64,000 bases of DNA, taken from the NCBI RefSeq assembly GCF_900113245.1, contig NZ_FOOQ01000001.1, forward strand, positions 558,001-622,000, read 5' to 3'. The DNA is from Halopelagius inordinatus. Its GTDB lineage: Archaea > Halobacteriota > Halobacteria > Halobacteriales > Haloferacaceae. The first letter of the stretch is position 1. Each line of letters opens with the position of its first letter. A model generated the notes under the pieces. That model had not been told where the DNA came from. It made no database searches and worked only from the letters and a program-made list of their open reading frames with translations. Shown here piece by piece: positions 27,389 through 35,335 of the stretch. The position numbers were made by a program, and so were the translations under genes.

Positions 27389-28249
27389 CTACTCGACGTA
27401 CTCGCCGATGAGGGGGTCGAGGTCCGCCTTCGTCTCCTCGTCGATCGCGTCGTCGGGCGTGTTTATGGTGCCTTCGAGCGAGGAGTGACAGTCGCACTCG
27501 TGGTCCTCGGGGAGGGCGCGGATGGCCGCCTCCACCGTCTCTTTGATGGCCGTCTCGTTTTCGGCGGCGTTCTCCAGAACCTCGTCGAGAGTGACCTCCG
27601 AATCCTGCTTCCAGACGTCGTAGTCGGTGACGCCCGTCACCGTCGCGTACGACATCTCCGCCTCGCGGGCGAGTTTCGCCTCCGGGATGGTCGTCATCCC
27701 GATGACGTCCCATCCTTGGTCGCGGTAGAACTCGCTTTCTGCGCGGGTGGAGTACTGCGGCCCCTCGATGCAGACGTACGTCCCGCCGCGGACGACGTCG
27801 GCGTCCGCGGCCTCCTCTGCGGCGTCTACGACGATTTCCGACAGTTCCGGGCAGTACGGCTCCGCGAACGGTTGGTGGACGACGACGCCCTCGTCGAAGA
27901 ACGTCAGGTCGCGGTGTTTCGTCCGGTCGTATATCTGGTCGGGAACGACGAGCGTCTGCGGCGGCAGGTCCTCGCGGAGACTGCCGACGGCGTTGCTCGC
28001 GATGACGTGCGTCACGCCCAGTTTCTTCAGCGCGTAGATGTTCGCGCGGTACGGGAGCGTCGTCGGCGAGTGTTGGTGGTCCGGCCCGTGGCGGGGCAGA
28101 AAGACGATTTCGCGTCCGGTGTCGCCGAACTCGCCGACGACGGCGGGCGCGGAGGGACTGCCGTACGGCGTCTCGACGTCGATTTCGCTCGTCTCCGTCA
28201 GCGGCAGGGCGTCGTAGATTCCGCTTCCGCCGATGAATCCGATGGTCAT
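27389..28249 (-). CDS. mtnP: S-methyl-5'-thioadenosine phosphorylase
   Basis: A 286-residue cytoplasmic enzyme that splits methylthioadenosine with phosphate to adenine and methylthioribose-1-phosphate in methionine salvage. Visible motifs include IGFIGGSGIYDA, FLPRHGPDHQHSPTTLPYRA, ASNAVGSL, CIEGPQYSTRAES and GMTTIPEAKLAREAEM. The TTIPEAKL pattern favours MTA phosphorylase over purine nucleoside phosphorylase, though archaeal members can accept other nucleosides. The C-terminal 50 residues include a CDC motif. It appears monocistronic. Confidence 0.92.
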   Translation of the reverse strand: MTIGFIGGSGIYDALPLTETSEIDVETPYGSPSAPAVVGEFGDTGREIVFLPRHGPDHQHSPTTLPYRANIYALKKLGVTHVIASNAVGSLREDLPPQTLVVPDQIYDRTKHRDLTFFDEGVVVHQPFAEPYCPELSEIVVDAAEEAADADVVRGGTYVCIEGPQYSTRAESEFYRDQGWDVIGMTTIPEAKLAREAEMSYATVTGVTDYDVWKQDSEVTLDEVLENAAENETAIKETVEAAIRALPEDHECDCHSSLEGTINTPDDAIDEETKADLDPLIGEYVE

Positions 28250-28330
28250 ACGTCCGAGTCGGAGCGCCGGAACAAAACCGTGGCGAGTCTCGGCCGGGCC
28301 GCCGTTCGGACGCGCGGATGGTCGCCGCGA

Positions 28331-29284
28331 CTAGAGGACGACGCCCGATTCGAGGAGTGCGATAGTGACCGTCAGCGTCGGAACGCTGACGAGCGTCGTC
28401 ACGAAGACGGCGGTGGAGACGAACTCGGCGACGGGGACGCCCGCCACGTCGCCCTCGGCGAACTCGCCGACGAGGATGAGAGGCGTCACCGCGGCGGGCA
28501 TGGCGCACTCCAGTACGAACGTCCGCCCGACGCTCGGGTCGGAGAACCCGACGACGAGGGCGATACCGACGCCGACGACCGGTGCGACTGCCATCTTCAA
28601 CACCGTCACGACGCCGACTTCGGACAGCGTAGACCCCACGTCCGTCTTCGAAAGCTGGATGCCGAGGATGAGCAACATCAGCGGAATCGACGAGTCGCCG
28701 ACGAGTTTCAGCGTCTCCATCGCCGTCGACCCCGCGGGCGGGACGACGCCTACGGCGCGGGCGAGGAGTGCGGCGACGACGGCGTAGACGAGCGGAATCT
28801 GGAACACGCGCTTTACGCCTTCGAGCCCGCTGTCCCCGCCGCCGCGGGAGGCGATGTAGACGCCCACGGTGTAGATGAGGACGCTCTGCACCGAGAGAAA
28901 GAGCACCGCCGTCGAACGCCCGGTGCTCCCGAACGCGAAGTTCGAGACGGGGATGCCGTAGTTGCCGGAGTTCGGGAACGCGGCGACGAGGACGAGTGCG
29001 CTGAGAAACGGGTCGCGTTGACCGAACAGGCGGCCGGCCCCCTCCGCGAGCACGATCATCACGAGGTGGTAGACGGTGACGGCGACGGCGACTTCGACGA
29101 GCGTAGACCGCGCGAGGGAGGTGCTCGCGAGACTGTGAAAGACGAGTGCCGGCGCGAGGACGTAGACGACGACGGTGTTCAGCGGGTCCGTCCGGACGTC
29201 CGTCGCGCGTCCGAGTGCGAATCCGACCGCGCCCACCGCGACGATCGGTAAAATCGCCGTCGCGAAGATGGAGACCAGCGACAC
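28331..29284 (-). CDS. Auxin efflux carrier (AEC) family transporter
   Basis: A 317-residue membrane protein with about ten hydrophobic segments in two five-helix halves. The AEC signature FPNSGNYGIPV lies in the first half and CAMPAAVTPLILV in the second, at the broken helices of the family. Members export organic anions or amino acids; the substrate here is unknown. The start is GTG 29284, the first codon of the hydrophobic N-terminus. Confidence 0.88.
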   Translation of the reverse strand: MSLVSIFATAILPIVAVGAVGFALGRATDVRTDPLNTVVVYVLAPALVFHSLASTSLARSTLVEVAVAVTVYHLVMIVLAEGAGRLFGQRDPFLSALVLVAAFPNSGNYGIPVSNFAFGSTGRSTAVLFLSVQSVLIYTVGVYIASRGGGDSGLEGVKRVFQIPLVYAVVAALLARAVGVVPPAGSTAMETLKLVGDSSIPLMLLILGIQLSKTDVGSTLSEVGVVTVLKMAVAPVVGVGIALVVGFSDPSVGRTFVLECAMPAAVTPLILVGEFAEGDVAGVPVAEFVSTAVFVTTLVSVPTLTVTIALLESGVVL

Positions 29285-29353
29285 GTCACACTCGACACCC
29301 CCCGCCCCTTCAAACGCTTCGGAGACGGCGCGGCTTACCGCCTCACGGGGCGG

Positions 29354-29989
29354 TCACCGAGACGATTTCTCGTCAGCGTCGGCGTCGGTCTTTGCGGCCT
29401 CGTACCGCGCGCGAACCGTCTCGAACAGGTCGCGCCCGACGGGCGTCCGCAGTCTCGGCTCCGCGGTGGCGAAAAACTCGTCTAACCGGTCGTACGCCCC
29501 GAAGTTCGGGTTATCGGCGTCGGGGTCGTATCGCCCCTCTCTCTCGTAGACGAGCGCTTGCAGGCACATATCCACGAGGTCCATGTCCTTGACGAACCGA
29601 GCGGTGTCGGTCTCTCTGGTCTCGTACTCCTCCCACGACTCGCGGAGGTCCGCAGCGAACGGCGAGAGGAGGTCCTCGATGGCGTCTCGTTCCCGACGCT
29701 CCTTCTCTGCGGGGTCGATAGTCTCCGCGTCGGGGTCGGCGCGGGTCGCCTCGTCGCCGGTGCGGGCCTCCGCGATATCGTGGAGGAGGGCCAGACGCAC
29801 CGCTCTGTCGGGGTCTACGCCGGCGCGGTCCGCGAAACAGAGACAGAGGTGAGCGACGCCCCACGAGTGGGCGGCGACCGATTCGGGGTCGGAGATGCCG
29901 CGGAGTTGCCACCCCGTGCGGCGTTCGTCCTTCAGGTCGTACGTCTCGATGAGGGCGTCGAACGTCTCGCCCGAGTTCGTCGGGGGCAC
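29354..29989 (-). CDS. HD-domain hydrolase (YfbR/HDDC2-like, probable 5'-deoxynucleotidase)
   Basis: A 211-residue cytoplasmic protein. The metal-binding set of the HD domain is visible: VAAHSWGVAHL, LLHDIAEARTGD, and a later aspartate in VKDMDLVDM. This layout matches the YfbR/HDDC2 group that removes phosphate from deoxynucleoside monophosphates. It begins with GTG 29989, 3 nt after the stop of the phosphoribosyltransferase gene, so the two probably form a nucleotide-salvage operon. The specificity is inferred from the family only. Confidence 0.87.
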   Translation of the reverse strand: MPPTNSGETFDALIETYDLKDERRTGWQLRGISDPESVAAHSWGVAHLCLCFADRAGVDPDRAVRLALLHDIAEARTGDEATRADPDAETIDPAEKERRERDAIEDLLSPFAADLRESWEEYETRETDTARFVKDMDLVDMCLQALVYEREGRYDPDADNPNFGAYDRLDEFFATAEPRLRTPVGRDLFETVRARYEAAKTDADADEKSSR

Positions 29990-29992
29990 GTG

Positions 29993-30703
29993 TCAGGAAT
30001 CGGCCGGGTCTTCGACGAGTCGCCACGCGCCGTCGCTCGCCGCCTCGACGTATCCGCGGCGTTCCATCTCGTTCATCACTTCGTCCATGCGGTTCGGTTG
30101 CGCTATCTCCATCTCGATTCGGTCGACGTTGTGGAACTCAGAGAGGTAGTGACGGACGTCCTCTCCCTCGAACGTCTCCTCGTCGGCCTTCTCCATGACG
30201 CCGGAGACGAGGTCTATCATGTCTTCGATGAAGTTCCACGGGTAGACGACCCACGCCCACTCTTCGAGGCGTTCGCCGACGTAGTGGGGTTCGAACTCGC
30301 TCGTCTGCAGGAGTTGGAGCGTCGCCGTCCGAACCTCGTCTGCGTCCCGGTCGGTCACGTACTCGTGGGCGTGGCGTATCGACCCGCCGGTGTCCGCGAT
30401 GTCGTCGATGATGAGCACGTCTTTGCCCTTCACGCTGCCCTCCGGCATCGGGTAGCGAACCTCGGGTTCGCCCGACTTCTGGGCGGTCCCGACGTAATGT
30501 TCCATCTTCAGGCTCGTCAGGTCGTCCATCCCGAGGAAGTCACAGATGCACCGCCCCGCGAACCACCCGCCGCGCGCCAACGCCACGATGACGTCGGGCT
30601 CGAAATCGGACGCCTTCACGGCGTTGCTCACGTCCCGACAGAGGCCGTAGATGTACTCCCAGTTCGTGATAGTGCAGTTAAAATCGTCGGGGAGGTCGCC
30701 CAT
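29993..30703 (-). CDS. Phosphoribosyltransferase family protein
   Basis: A 236-residue cytoplasmic protein. The PRPP-binding motif is VLIIDDIADTGGS near residues 105-117, and the N-terminal substrate part contains DVIVALARGGWFAG. The C-terminal 90 residues (from WAWVVYPWNFIEDMID) are typical of the archaeal hypoxanthine/xanthine-guanine type rather than of PyrE. It may salvage a purine base or act as a regulator; the substrate is not proven. Its stop is 3 nt from the start of the HD hydrolase. Confidence 0.9.
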   Translation of the reverse strand: MGDLPDDFNCTITNWEYIYGLCRDVSNAVKASDFEPDVIVALARGGWFAGRCICDFLGMDDLTSLKMEHYVGTAQKSGEPEVRYPMPEGSVKGKDVLIIDDIADTGGSIRHAHEYVTDRDADEVRTATLQLLQTSEFEPHYVGERLEEWAWVVYPWNFIEDMIDLVSGVMEKADEETFEGEDVRHYLSEFHNVDRIEMEIAQPNRMDEVMNEMERRGYVEAASDGAWRLVEDPADS

Positions 30704-30870
30704 GGACTTCGTTCACCAGTTCGTACAGGGCGCGTGTCCCCCTTTAACGTATTCGTCTCGGCACGCGTTCGGTACGCGAGCGCACGGACGGCCCGCCGCA
30801 CCGGCCGACGTCGAGCGCGCCGATACGCTTATATCAATGTGGTGTGCTAACACTTATCGAGGAATTCACG

Positions 30871-31038
30871 ATGCACACCTGCCACAACTGCGAGGAGTTC
30901 GTCACCCGCGACTTCGTTCGAGTGTTCGGCGACGAGGAGGGGCGCGTGTTCGGGTGCCCGTCCTGTCTGACCACCCGCGACTTGCAGAACGGAACGGCGT
31001 CGAACTCGGCGGCGTCCGCCGGACCACCGTCGCCCTGA
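30871..31038 (+). CDS. Small CxxC zinc protein
   Basis: A 55-residue protein with CHNC at residues 4-7, FVTRDFVRVFGDEEG, and CPSC near residue 31, forming one zinc-ribbon knuckle pair. It belongs to a class of very small conserved haloarchaeal zinc proteins with no known role. ATG 30871 was chosen because the zinc motif starts at once. An in-frame GTG at 30844 would add nine residues. A TATA-like CTTATATC lies near 30828-30836. Confidence 0.78.
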   Translation: MHTCHNCEEFVTRDFVRVFGDEEGRVFGCPSCLTTRDLQNGTASNSAASAGPPSP

Positions 31039-31137
31039 GACGACGCCGTCGGACGCTTCGGTACCGTCCGGCCGTCACCGTCCGCCGCCGAACGACGACC
31101 GCGGGGATTGATGAGAGGGAGGTCCGTCTACCCCGCC

Positions 31138-32037
31138 ATGCAGACGCGTCGCACCCTTCTCGTGGACGCCTTCACAGACGAACCGCTCTCGGGCAACGCC
31201 GCCGGCGTCGTCCCCGAGGGGCCGGACCTGACGGAGTCGCAGATGCGTGCCGTCGCCCGCGAACTCGCGGTTAGCGAGACGGCGTTCGTCCTCCCGTCGG
31301 GGTCGGCAGACCGCCGCCTCCGCTATTTCTCGCCGACGCAGGAGGTGGACCTCTGCGGACACGCCACTATCGCCACCCACGCGCACCTGTACGACGCGGG
31401 CGTCCTCGACGCCGGAGACCACACCGTCGAGACGAACGTGGGCGTCCTCGACGTCGAACTGGAGTCGGACGGGACCGTCTGGATGACGCAGGACGCTCCG
31501 AGCGTCACCCCCGTCGAGGTGGAGTACGACCGTCTCGGCGCGGCACTCGGCATCGACCCGGAGGCCCTCCGCGACATCGGACAGGACGCCTCCGTCGCCG
31601 TCGCCTCGACGGGACTTCCCTTCCTCGTCGTTCCGGTCAACTTCCTCGAACACCTCGGAAACGCCGACCCGAACTTCGCCGCCGTCGAGGAACTCGCGGC
31701 GGAACACGACGCCGCGGGCGTCTACGCGTTCACCTTCGACGTCCTCGACGCCGACTCGACGATTCACGCCCGCGCGTTCGCGCCGGGAATCGGCGTTCCG
31801 GAAGACCCCGTCACCGGTACCGCCGCCGGCGCGTGCGGCGCGTACCTCCGCCAGTCGAACGCCTTCGACGAGACGCCCGAGGAGATAGTCGTCGAACAGG
31901 GGCACTTCGTCGACAGACCGGGGCGCGTCCGCGTCCGCGCCGGGACGGCGATTCGCGTCGGCGGACGGGCGGTCACGTCGCTCGACGGGACGCTCACCGT
32001 TCCGCCGTCCGACGACGACGACATCGTCGTCGCTTGA
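31138..32037 (+). CDS. PhzF family isomerase/epimerase
   Basis: A 299-residue cytoplasmic protein of the PhzF/DAP-epimerase fold. Visible family patterns are VDAFTDEPLSGNAAGVV, SETAFV with the catalytic glutamate, YFSPTQEVDLCGHATIATH and EDPVTGTAAGACGAYL. The substrate is unknown; PhzF relatives act on aromatic and other small acids. ATG 31138 (MQTRRTLLVDAF) is preferred over an in-frame ATG at 31108 because it begins the conserved strand. Confidence 0.92.
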   Translation: MQTRRTLLVDAFTDEPLSGNAAGVVPEGPDLTESQMRAVARELAVSETAFVLPSGSADRRLRYFSPTQEVDLCGHATIATHAHLYDAGVLDAGDHTVETNVGVLDVELESDGTVWMTQDAPSVTPVEVEYDRLGAALGIDPEALRDIGQDASVAVASTGLPFLVVPVNFLEHLGNADPNFAAVEELAAEHDAAGVYAFTFDVLDADSTIHARAFAPGIGVPEDPVTGTAAGACGAYLRQSNAFDETPEEIVVEQGHFVDRPGRVRVRAGTAIRVGGRAVTSLDGTLTVPPSDDDDIVVA

Positions 32038-32109
32038 ATATTTAGACTCTCGGTCGCATCGACTGCGTCGTAGAGTGAGATTTATGTGGATTCAGTTCAA
32101 CTTGCCAAC

Positions 32110-32478
32110 ATGAACTCCGGCTCCTCGCAACCCGTCGACGAGAGGTTCACAGCGTTCGCGGACGCCTCCCGGCGAACTATCCTCTCTACGCTCTGTGAAC
32201 GGTCGTCGGGGGACGGTGCTCCCGCCGTCAGCATCGAGACGCTGACGACGGAACTCGCCTCCGACGGCGGACGCGACGACCCCGACGGACGGGCGGACGG
32301 CGGCCGCGTCCCGGGCGGCCGAAGTCCGTCCGCGGACGCGAAGGTGGAACTCGTCCACGTCCACCTCCCGGCTCTCGAACGCGCGGGACTCGCGGAGAGA
32401 GACGACGGGCGGGTGCGTCTCGTCGAAGACCCCGCCGTCGTCGAACGCGGACTCGAACTCGCAGAGACCTTCCGATAA
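32110..32478 (+). CDS. Winged-helix DNA-binding protein
   Basis: A 122-residue protein of the ArsR-like haloarchaeal wHTH type: RFTAFADASRRTILSTLCER, a recognition-helix region VSIETLTTELASD, then VHVHLPALERAGLAERDDGR. Between the recognition helix and the last helix lies an unusual run rich in Gly, Asp and Arg of about 25 residues. No effector domain is present. It probably regulates nearby or distant genes, targets unknown. Confidence 0.82.
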   Translation: MNSGSSQPVDERFTAFADASRRTILSTLCERSSGDGAPAVSIETLTTELASDGGRDDPDGRADGGRVPGGRSPSADAKVELVHVHLPALERAGLAERDDGRVRLVEDPAVVERGLELAETFR

Positions 32479-32560
32479 CCCCGTCGGGTCGGTATCGTCG
32501 CTCCGAGGCTCTCGGCGTTTCTCGACGCGAAAAACAGACTCGTTAGCCGTCCGGCGGTCG

Positions 32561-33319
32561 TCAGCCGATGTACCGCAGGTCGTCGTCGGTCGGCATCCCC
32601 TGTTGTTGGTTCTGCATCTCCTGTATCTTCCCGACGACTTCCTTCATCTCCTCTGCGCGTTCTTCGAGCGACTCGTAGCCGACTTCGAATCCGGCCGCCT
32701 CTTCGAGGACTTCGAGGACCGCCTGCGCGCTCGTGGGGTCGACGAGATATCCGCTCGTCTCGCCCATGAGGCAGGCGACGTCGAGTCCGCGCCGACCGCC
32801 GAGACCGAGGAGCAGACCGCTGACGCCGACGATTCCGCCCGCGGGTTCGTCCTCGCGGAACTCGACGCCCGCTTCTGTCAGGTCGTCGATGGCCGCCTCG
32901 TCGGTCACCGCCGCGAGAACCGCGGGGTCGTCGACCAGTTCGCCGGTCGGCACGCCGCCGAGTGCGAACCCGCGTTCGACGCCGAACTCTTCTGCGATAT
33001 CGAGGAAGGTGTCGGTGAGGTGGTAGTGGCCCGCGTTCGACTGGGCCTGGTGGTCGCCGGTGAGAACGAGAAGGTCGCGGTCACCGGCGTCGACGGCGTA
33101 GAACTCGGCGTTGGCCAGTTCCGCGACGCCGTCGTCGCCGATAGACACCTGCGGGGGGAACTCGTCGGCGAACACCCGGCGAACGAGTTCGCTGTCCAGT
33201 TCTTCGAGCAGATGCTCGACGGCGAGTTTGCCGACGTGTCCCACCCCGGGAAGCCCCTCGACGAGTACGGGGTCCCGGAGTTCCGGGTCCGCAACCGTCT
33301 CGACTTCGATTTCGTCCAT
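32561..33319 (-). CDS. PAC2 family protein (proteasome assembly chaperone-like)
   Basis: A 252-residue protein with the PAC2 hallmark VLVEGLPGVGHVGKLAVEHL, then QVSIGDDGVAELANAEFYAV, LVLTGDHQAQSN, FALGGVPTGEL and GLLLGLGGRRGLDVACLMGET. It ends in a helical Gln/Met-rich tail. It resembles chaperones that aid proteasome assembly, but a direct role has not been shown for the archaeal group as far as I know. It is the last gene of the L44e-S27e-aIF2alpha-Nop10 operon. Confidence 0.9.
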   Translation of the reverse strand: MDEIEVETVADPELRDPVLVEGLPGVGHVGKLAVEHLLEELDSELVRRVFADEFPPQVSIGDDGVAELANAEFYAVDAGDRDLLVLTGDHQAQSNAGHYHLTDTFLDIAEEFGVERGFALGGVPTGELVDDPAVLAAVTDEAAIDDLTEAGVEFREDEPAGGIVGVSGLLLGLGGRRGLDVACLMGETSGYLVDPTSAQAVLEVLEEAAGFEVGYESLEERAEEMKEVVGKIQEMQNQQQGMPTDDDLRYIG

Positions 33320-33326
33320 AGCCGTG

Positions 33327-33506
33327 TTACCGGTCGCTTCGCTTAAAGGACCGTCGGTACTCTCCGTAGGGGTCTTCGGGGTTGAACGGCGCGGGCGCGC
33401 TGTTTTCGGTGTCGGCACCGCAGTCCGGACAGGTCGCAGAAAGCGTGTACACCGGGCGGTCGTGACGGGCGCGCCACGCGCCGCAGACCCGGATATCCGA
33501 CTTCAT
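33327..33506 (-). CDS. nop10: Ribosome biogenesis protein Nop10
   Basis: A 59-residue protein of the H/ACA ribonucleoprotein that guides pseudouridylation of rRNA, with Cbf5, Gar1 and L7Ae. The sequence begins MKSDIRVCGAWRARHDRP, has YTLSATCPDCG, and ends with the conserved FNPEDPYGEYRRSFK region. The zinc cysteines are CPDC plus the first cysteine (VCG). It starts 1 nt after the aIF2alpha stop and precedes PAC2, the standard archaeal order. It falls just under a 60-residue cutoff and is easily missed. Confidence 0.96.
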   Translation of the reverse strand: MKSDIRVCGAWRARHDRPVYTLSATCPDCGADTENSAPAPFNPEDPYGEYRRSFKRSDR

Positions 33507-33507
33507 C

Positions 33508-34305
33508 CTACTCGTCGTCTTCGTTGCGTTCGCGGTGGAACTCCGACGTCCCGCCGGCCGCCTCGATGGAGTCGGCCGCGCGGGCGGCGGCGTCTTCGAG
33601 CGCCGTCTCCGCCGTCTTGTAGTCGGGCGCGCGCACCTTGATTCGGTACTCGGGAGACCCGACGTACGTGACAGAGAGCTCTATCTCGTCGGAGATATCC
33701 TCCCCTTCGGCGGCCTTCAGCGCCTCCTTGATATCGTCGACGCCGTTTCCGGCGGGGCATCGAAGGTCGACGTAGCCGGAGACGGTGACGTAGGGAACGG
33801 AGACGTTCTGTCGGGCCGTATCGACTATCGCTTCGATTTCGTCGTCCGCTAAGTCGACGTCTTCGAGCGCTTCCGTGCCGTGGATGGCGGCCTGCTCGAA
33901 CCCGTCGTAGAGCGACTCGTACTCGGCGAGCAGCGCGTTCGCGACCGAACTGTACTGCTCGTCTGCGACGTCCTCGCCGAAGGCGATGTTCATCCACTTG
34001 TCCGCCTTCTGCTCGTTTTTCCACTCCTGAATCTTCTCTTTGCGCTGGTGCTCGTTGACGTCCTTGATAGAGAGGTCTATCTGCTGGGAGTCGGTGTCGA
34101 CGTCGAGCACCTTCGCGACCACCGTCTGTCCCTCGCGCACGTGGTCGCGGACGTTCTTGATCCAGCCGCTGGCGACCTCGCTTATGTGCGTGAGGCCGCG
34201 TTTGTTCTCGTACTCTTCGAGGTCGACGAAGACCCCGAAGTCGGCGATTTCGTCGACTTTACCGACGACGAGCTCACCTTTGTCGGGCCAGCCGCTGTAC
34301 TTCAT
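33508..34305 (-). CDS. Translation initiation factor aIF2, alpha subunit
   Basis: A 265-residue protein of normal length. Residues 1-85 form an S1 RNA-binding domain ([40 protein letters not shown]). A helical middle domain and a C-terminal alpha-beta domain ([19 protein letters not shown]) follow. With the beta and gamma subunits it delivers initiator tRNA-Met to the small ribosomal subunit. It lies between S27e and nop10 in the operon. Confidence 0.97.
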   Translation of the reverse strand: MKYSGWPDKGELVVGKVDEIADFGVFVDLEEYENKRGLTHISEVASGWIKNVRDHVREGQTVVAKVLDVDTDSQQIDLSIKDVNEHQRKEKIQEWKNEQKADKWMNIAFGEDVADEQYSSVANALLAEYESLYDGFEQAAIHGTEALEDVDLADDEIEAIVDTARQNVSVPYVTVSGYVDLRCPAGNGVDDIKEALKAAEGEDISDEIELSVTYVGSPEYRIKVRAPDYKTAETALEDAAARAADSIEAAGGTSEFHRERNEDDE

Positions 34306-34329
34306 ATGTAAATACCTCCGAAGGGGAGC

Positions 34330-34515
34330 TTACGCCTCGGTCGTGCGGCGTTCGACCGTCTCGACAACTTCGCCGCGGATGTCGGCTTTCCCGCCGGTCG
34401 GCGTGGCGAGCGTGGTGCCGCAGACGGCGCAGTTGACGACGGACGATGCCTTTCCGAAGACGACCTGTTCGTTGTCGCAGTCGGTACACTGAACGCGGTA
34501 GTAGTTTCCAGCCAT
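34330..34515 (-). CDS. rps27e: 30S ribosomal protein S27e
   Basis: A 61-residue protein with the two zinc knuckles CTDC near residue 10 and CAVC near residue 29 and the family stretch NEQVVFGKASSVVNCAVCGT. It starts 2 nt after the L44e stop and is followed by aIF2alpha. Confidence 0.97.
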   Translation of the reverse strand: MAGNYYRVQCTDCDNEQVVFGKASSVVNCAVCGTTLATPTGGKADIRGEVVETVERRTTEA

Positions 34516-34517
34516 GA

Positions 34518-34799
34518 TTACTCCTGGAACTGCAGGCGGCCTGCGCGCCATCCCTCTCGCATGTGGGCCTTCCCACACTCCGAGCAGATGTACTTCAGGT
34601 GCGTCTTCTTCGTCGGCTTGTCGCCACCGGGCACCTTCGAGAACTTACCGGCGTTCCCGATGGTGGACTTTCCGCGTTTCTGCTGACGAGCGGCCCACTT
34701 CATTCCGGTCTGGCGACCCGAGCGGACTTTCTCGACTTCGTGCTCCTCGTGTGCTCTACAGTGAGGACAGTACGTGTTGAATCGGCGTGGCATCTCCAT
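34518..34799 (-). CDS. rpl44e: 50S ribosomal protein L44e
   Basis: A 93-residue basic zinc protein of the large subunit near the E site. It shows the CPHC and CSEC knuckles, [20 protein letters not shown] and a C-terminal [16 protein letters not shown]. It is the first gene of the operon. A TTTTAAC element on the minus strand near 34835-34840 could be the operon's TATA box. Two in-frame ATGs lie 6 nt apart at the start. Confidence 0.97.
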   Translation of the reverse strand: MEMPRRFNTYCPHCRAHEEHEVEKVRSGRQTGMKWAARQQKRGKSTIGNAGKFSKVPGGDKPTKKTHLKYICSECGKAHMREGWRAGRLQFQE

Positions 34800-35033
34800 A
34801 GATATCGACCTTACGCGAAGTTCGGCACGGCCCGTTAAAACCCGTTTGGTTCGCGTCGGGCGTCCGACGGCTCCGTGCGGGCGGGTGACGTGAGAGACGT
34901 TACCTGGGGTCGGAACGGGGAGTCGAATCGGCGGCGCGACGGCTCTCGCGTTCGTCGCCCGGTCGGCCCGACAGACGACGTTCGCGAGACATCTCCGAAG
35001 CCGTTAAGCCCCGACTGGGCAAAACGTCGCCGT

Positions 35034-35300
35034 ATGAAGAAGCTCATCATCCGCGGTGACCCCGGCATCGGGCGCGGCGCGACCATCGAGGTGGGCGGGG
35101 AAGAAGTGGTCTGTTTCTCCATCGATAGACAGGGCGACTGGCACGGCCCGGACCGTGTCCAACTGTGGTGCACCGTCGGTACCGAAGCGGAGAGAGAGAC
35201 GTTCGACCGCCGCGAGTACGTTCCGCACTTCCTCGACGTGGAAGCCGTGGACGCCGAGGCCATCGACGTCATCAACAAGCGCGGACAGCGCGGCACCTGA
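35034..35300 (+). CDS. HAH_0734-type conserved haloarchaeal protein
   Basis: An 88-residue protein, MKKLIIRGDPGIGRGATIEV, then VVCFSIDRQGDWHGPDRVQ, the recognisable pattern of this small haloarchaeal family. It is mainly beta strands and soluble. Its function is unknown. A TATA-like GTTAAGCC at about 35002-35009 lies 28 nt before the ATG. Confidence 0.85.
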   Translation: MKKLIIRGDPGIGRGATIEVGGEEVVCFSIDRQGDWHGPDRVQLWCTVGTEAERETFDRREYVPHFLDVEAVDAEAIDVINKRGQRGT

Positions 35301-35335
35301 ACGCTCCGCAACCCGCGGGGCCGCCGCCGCGACTC

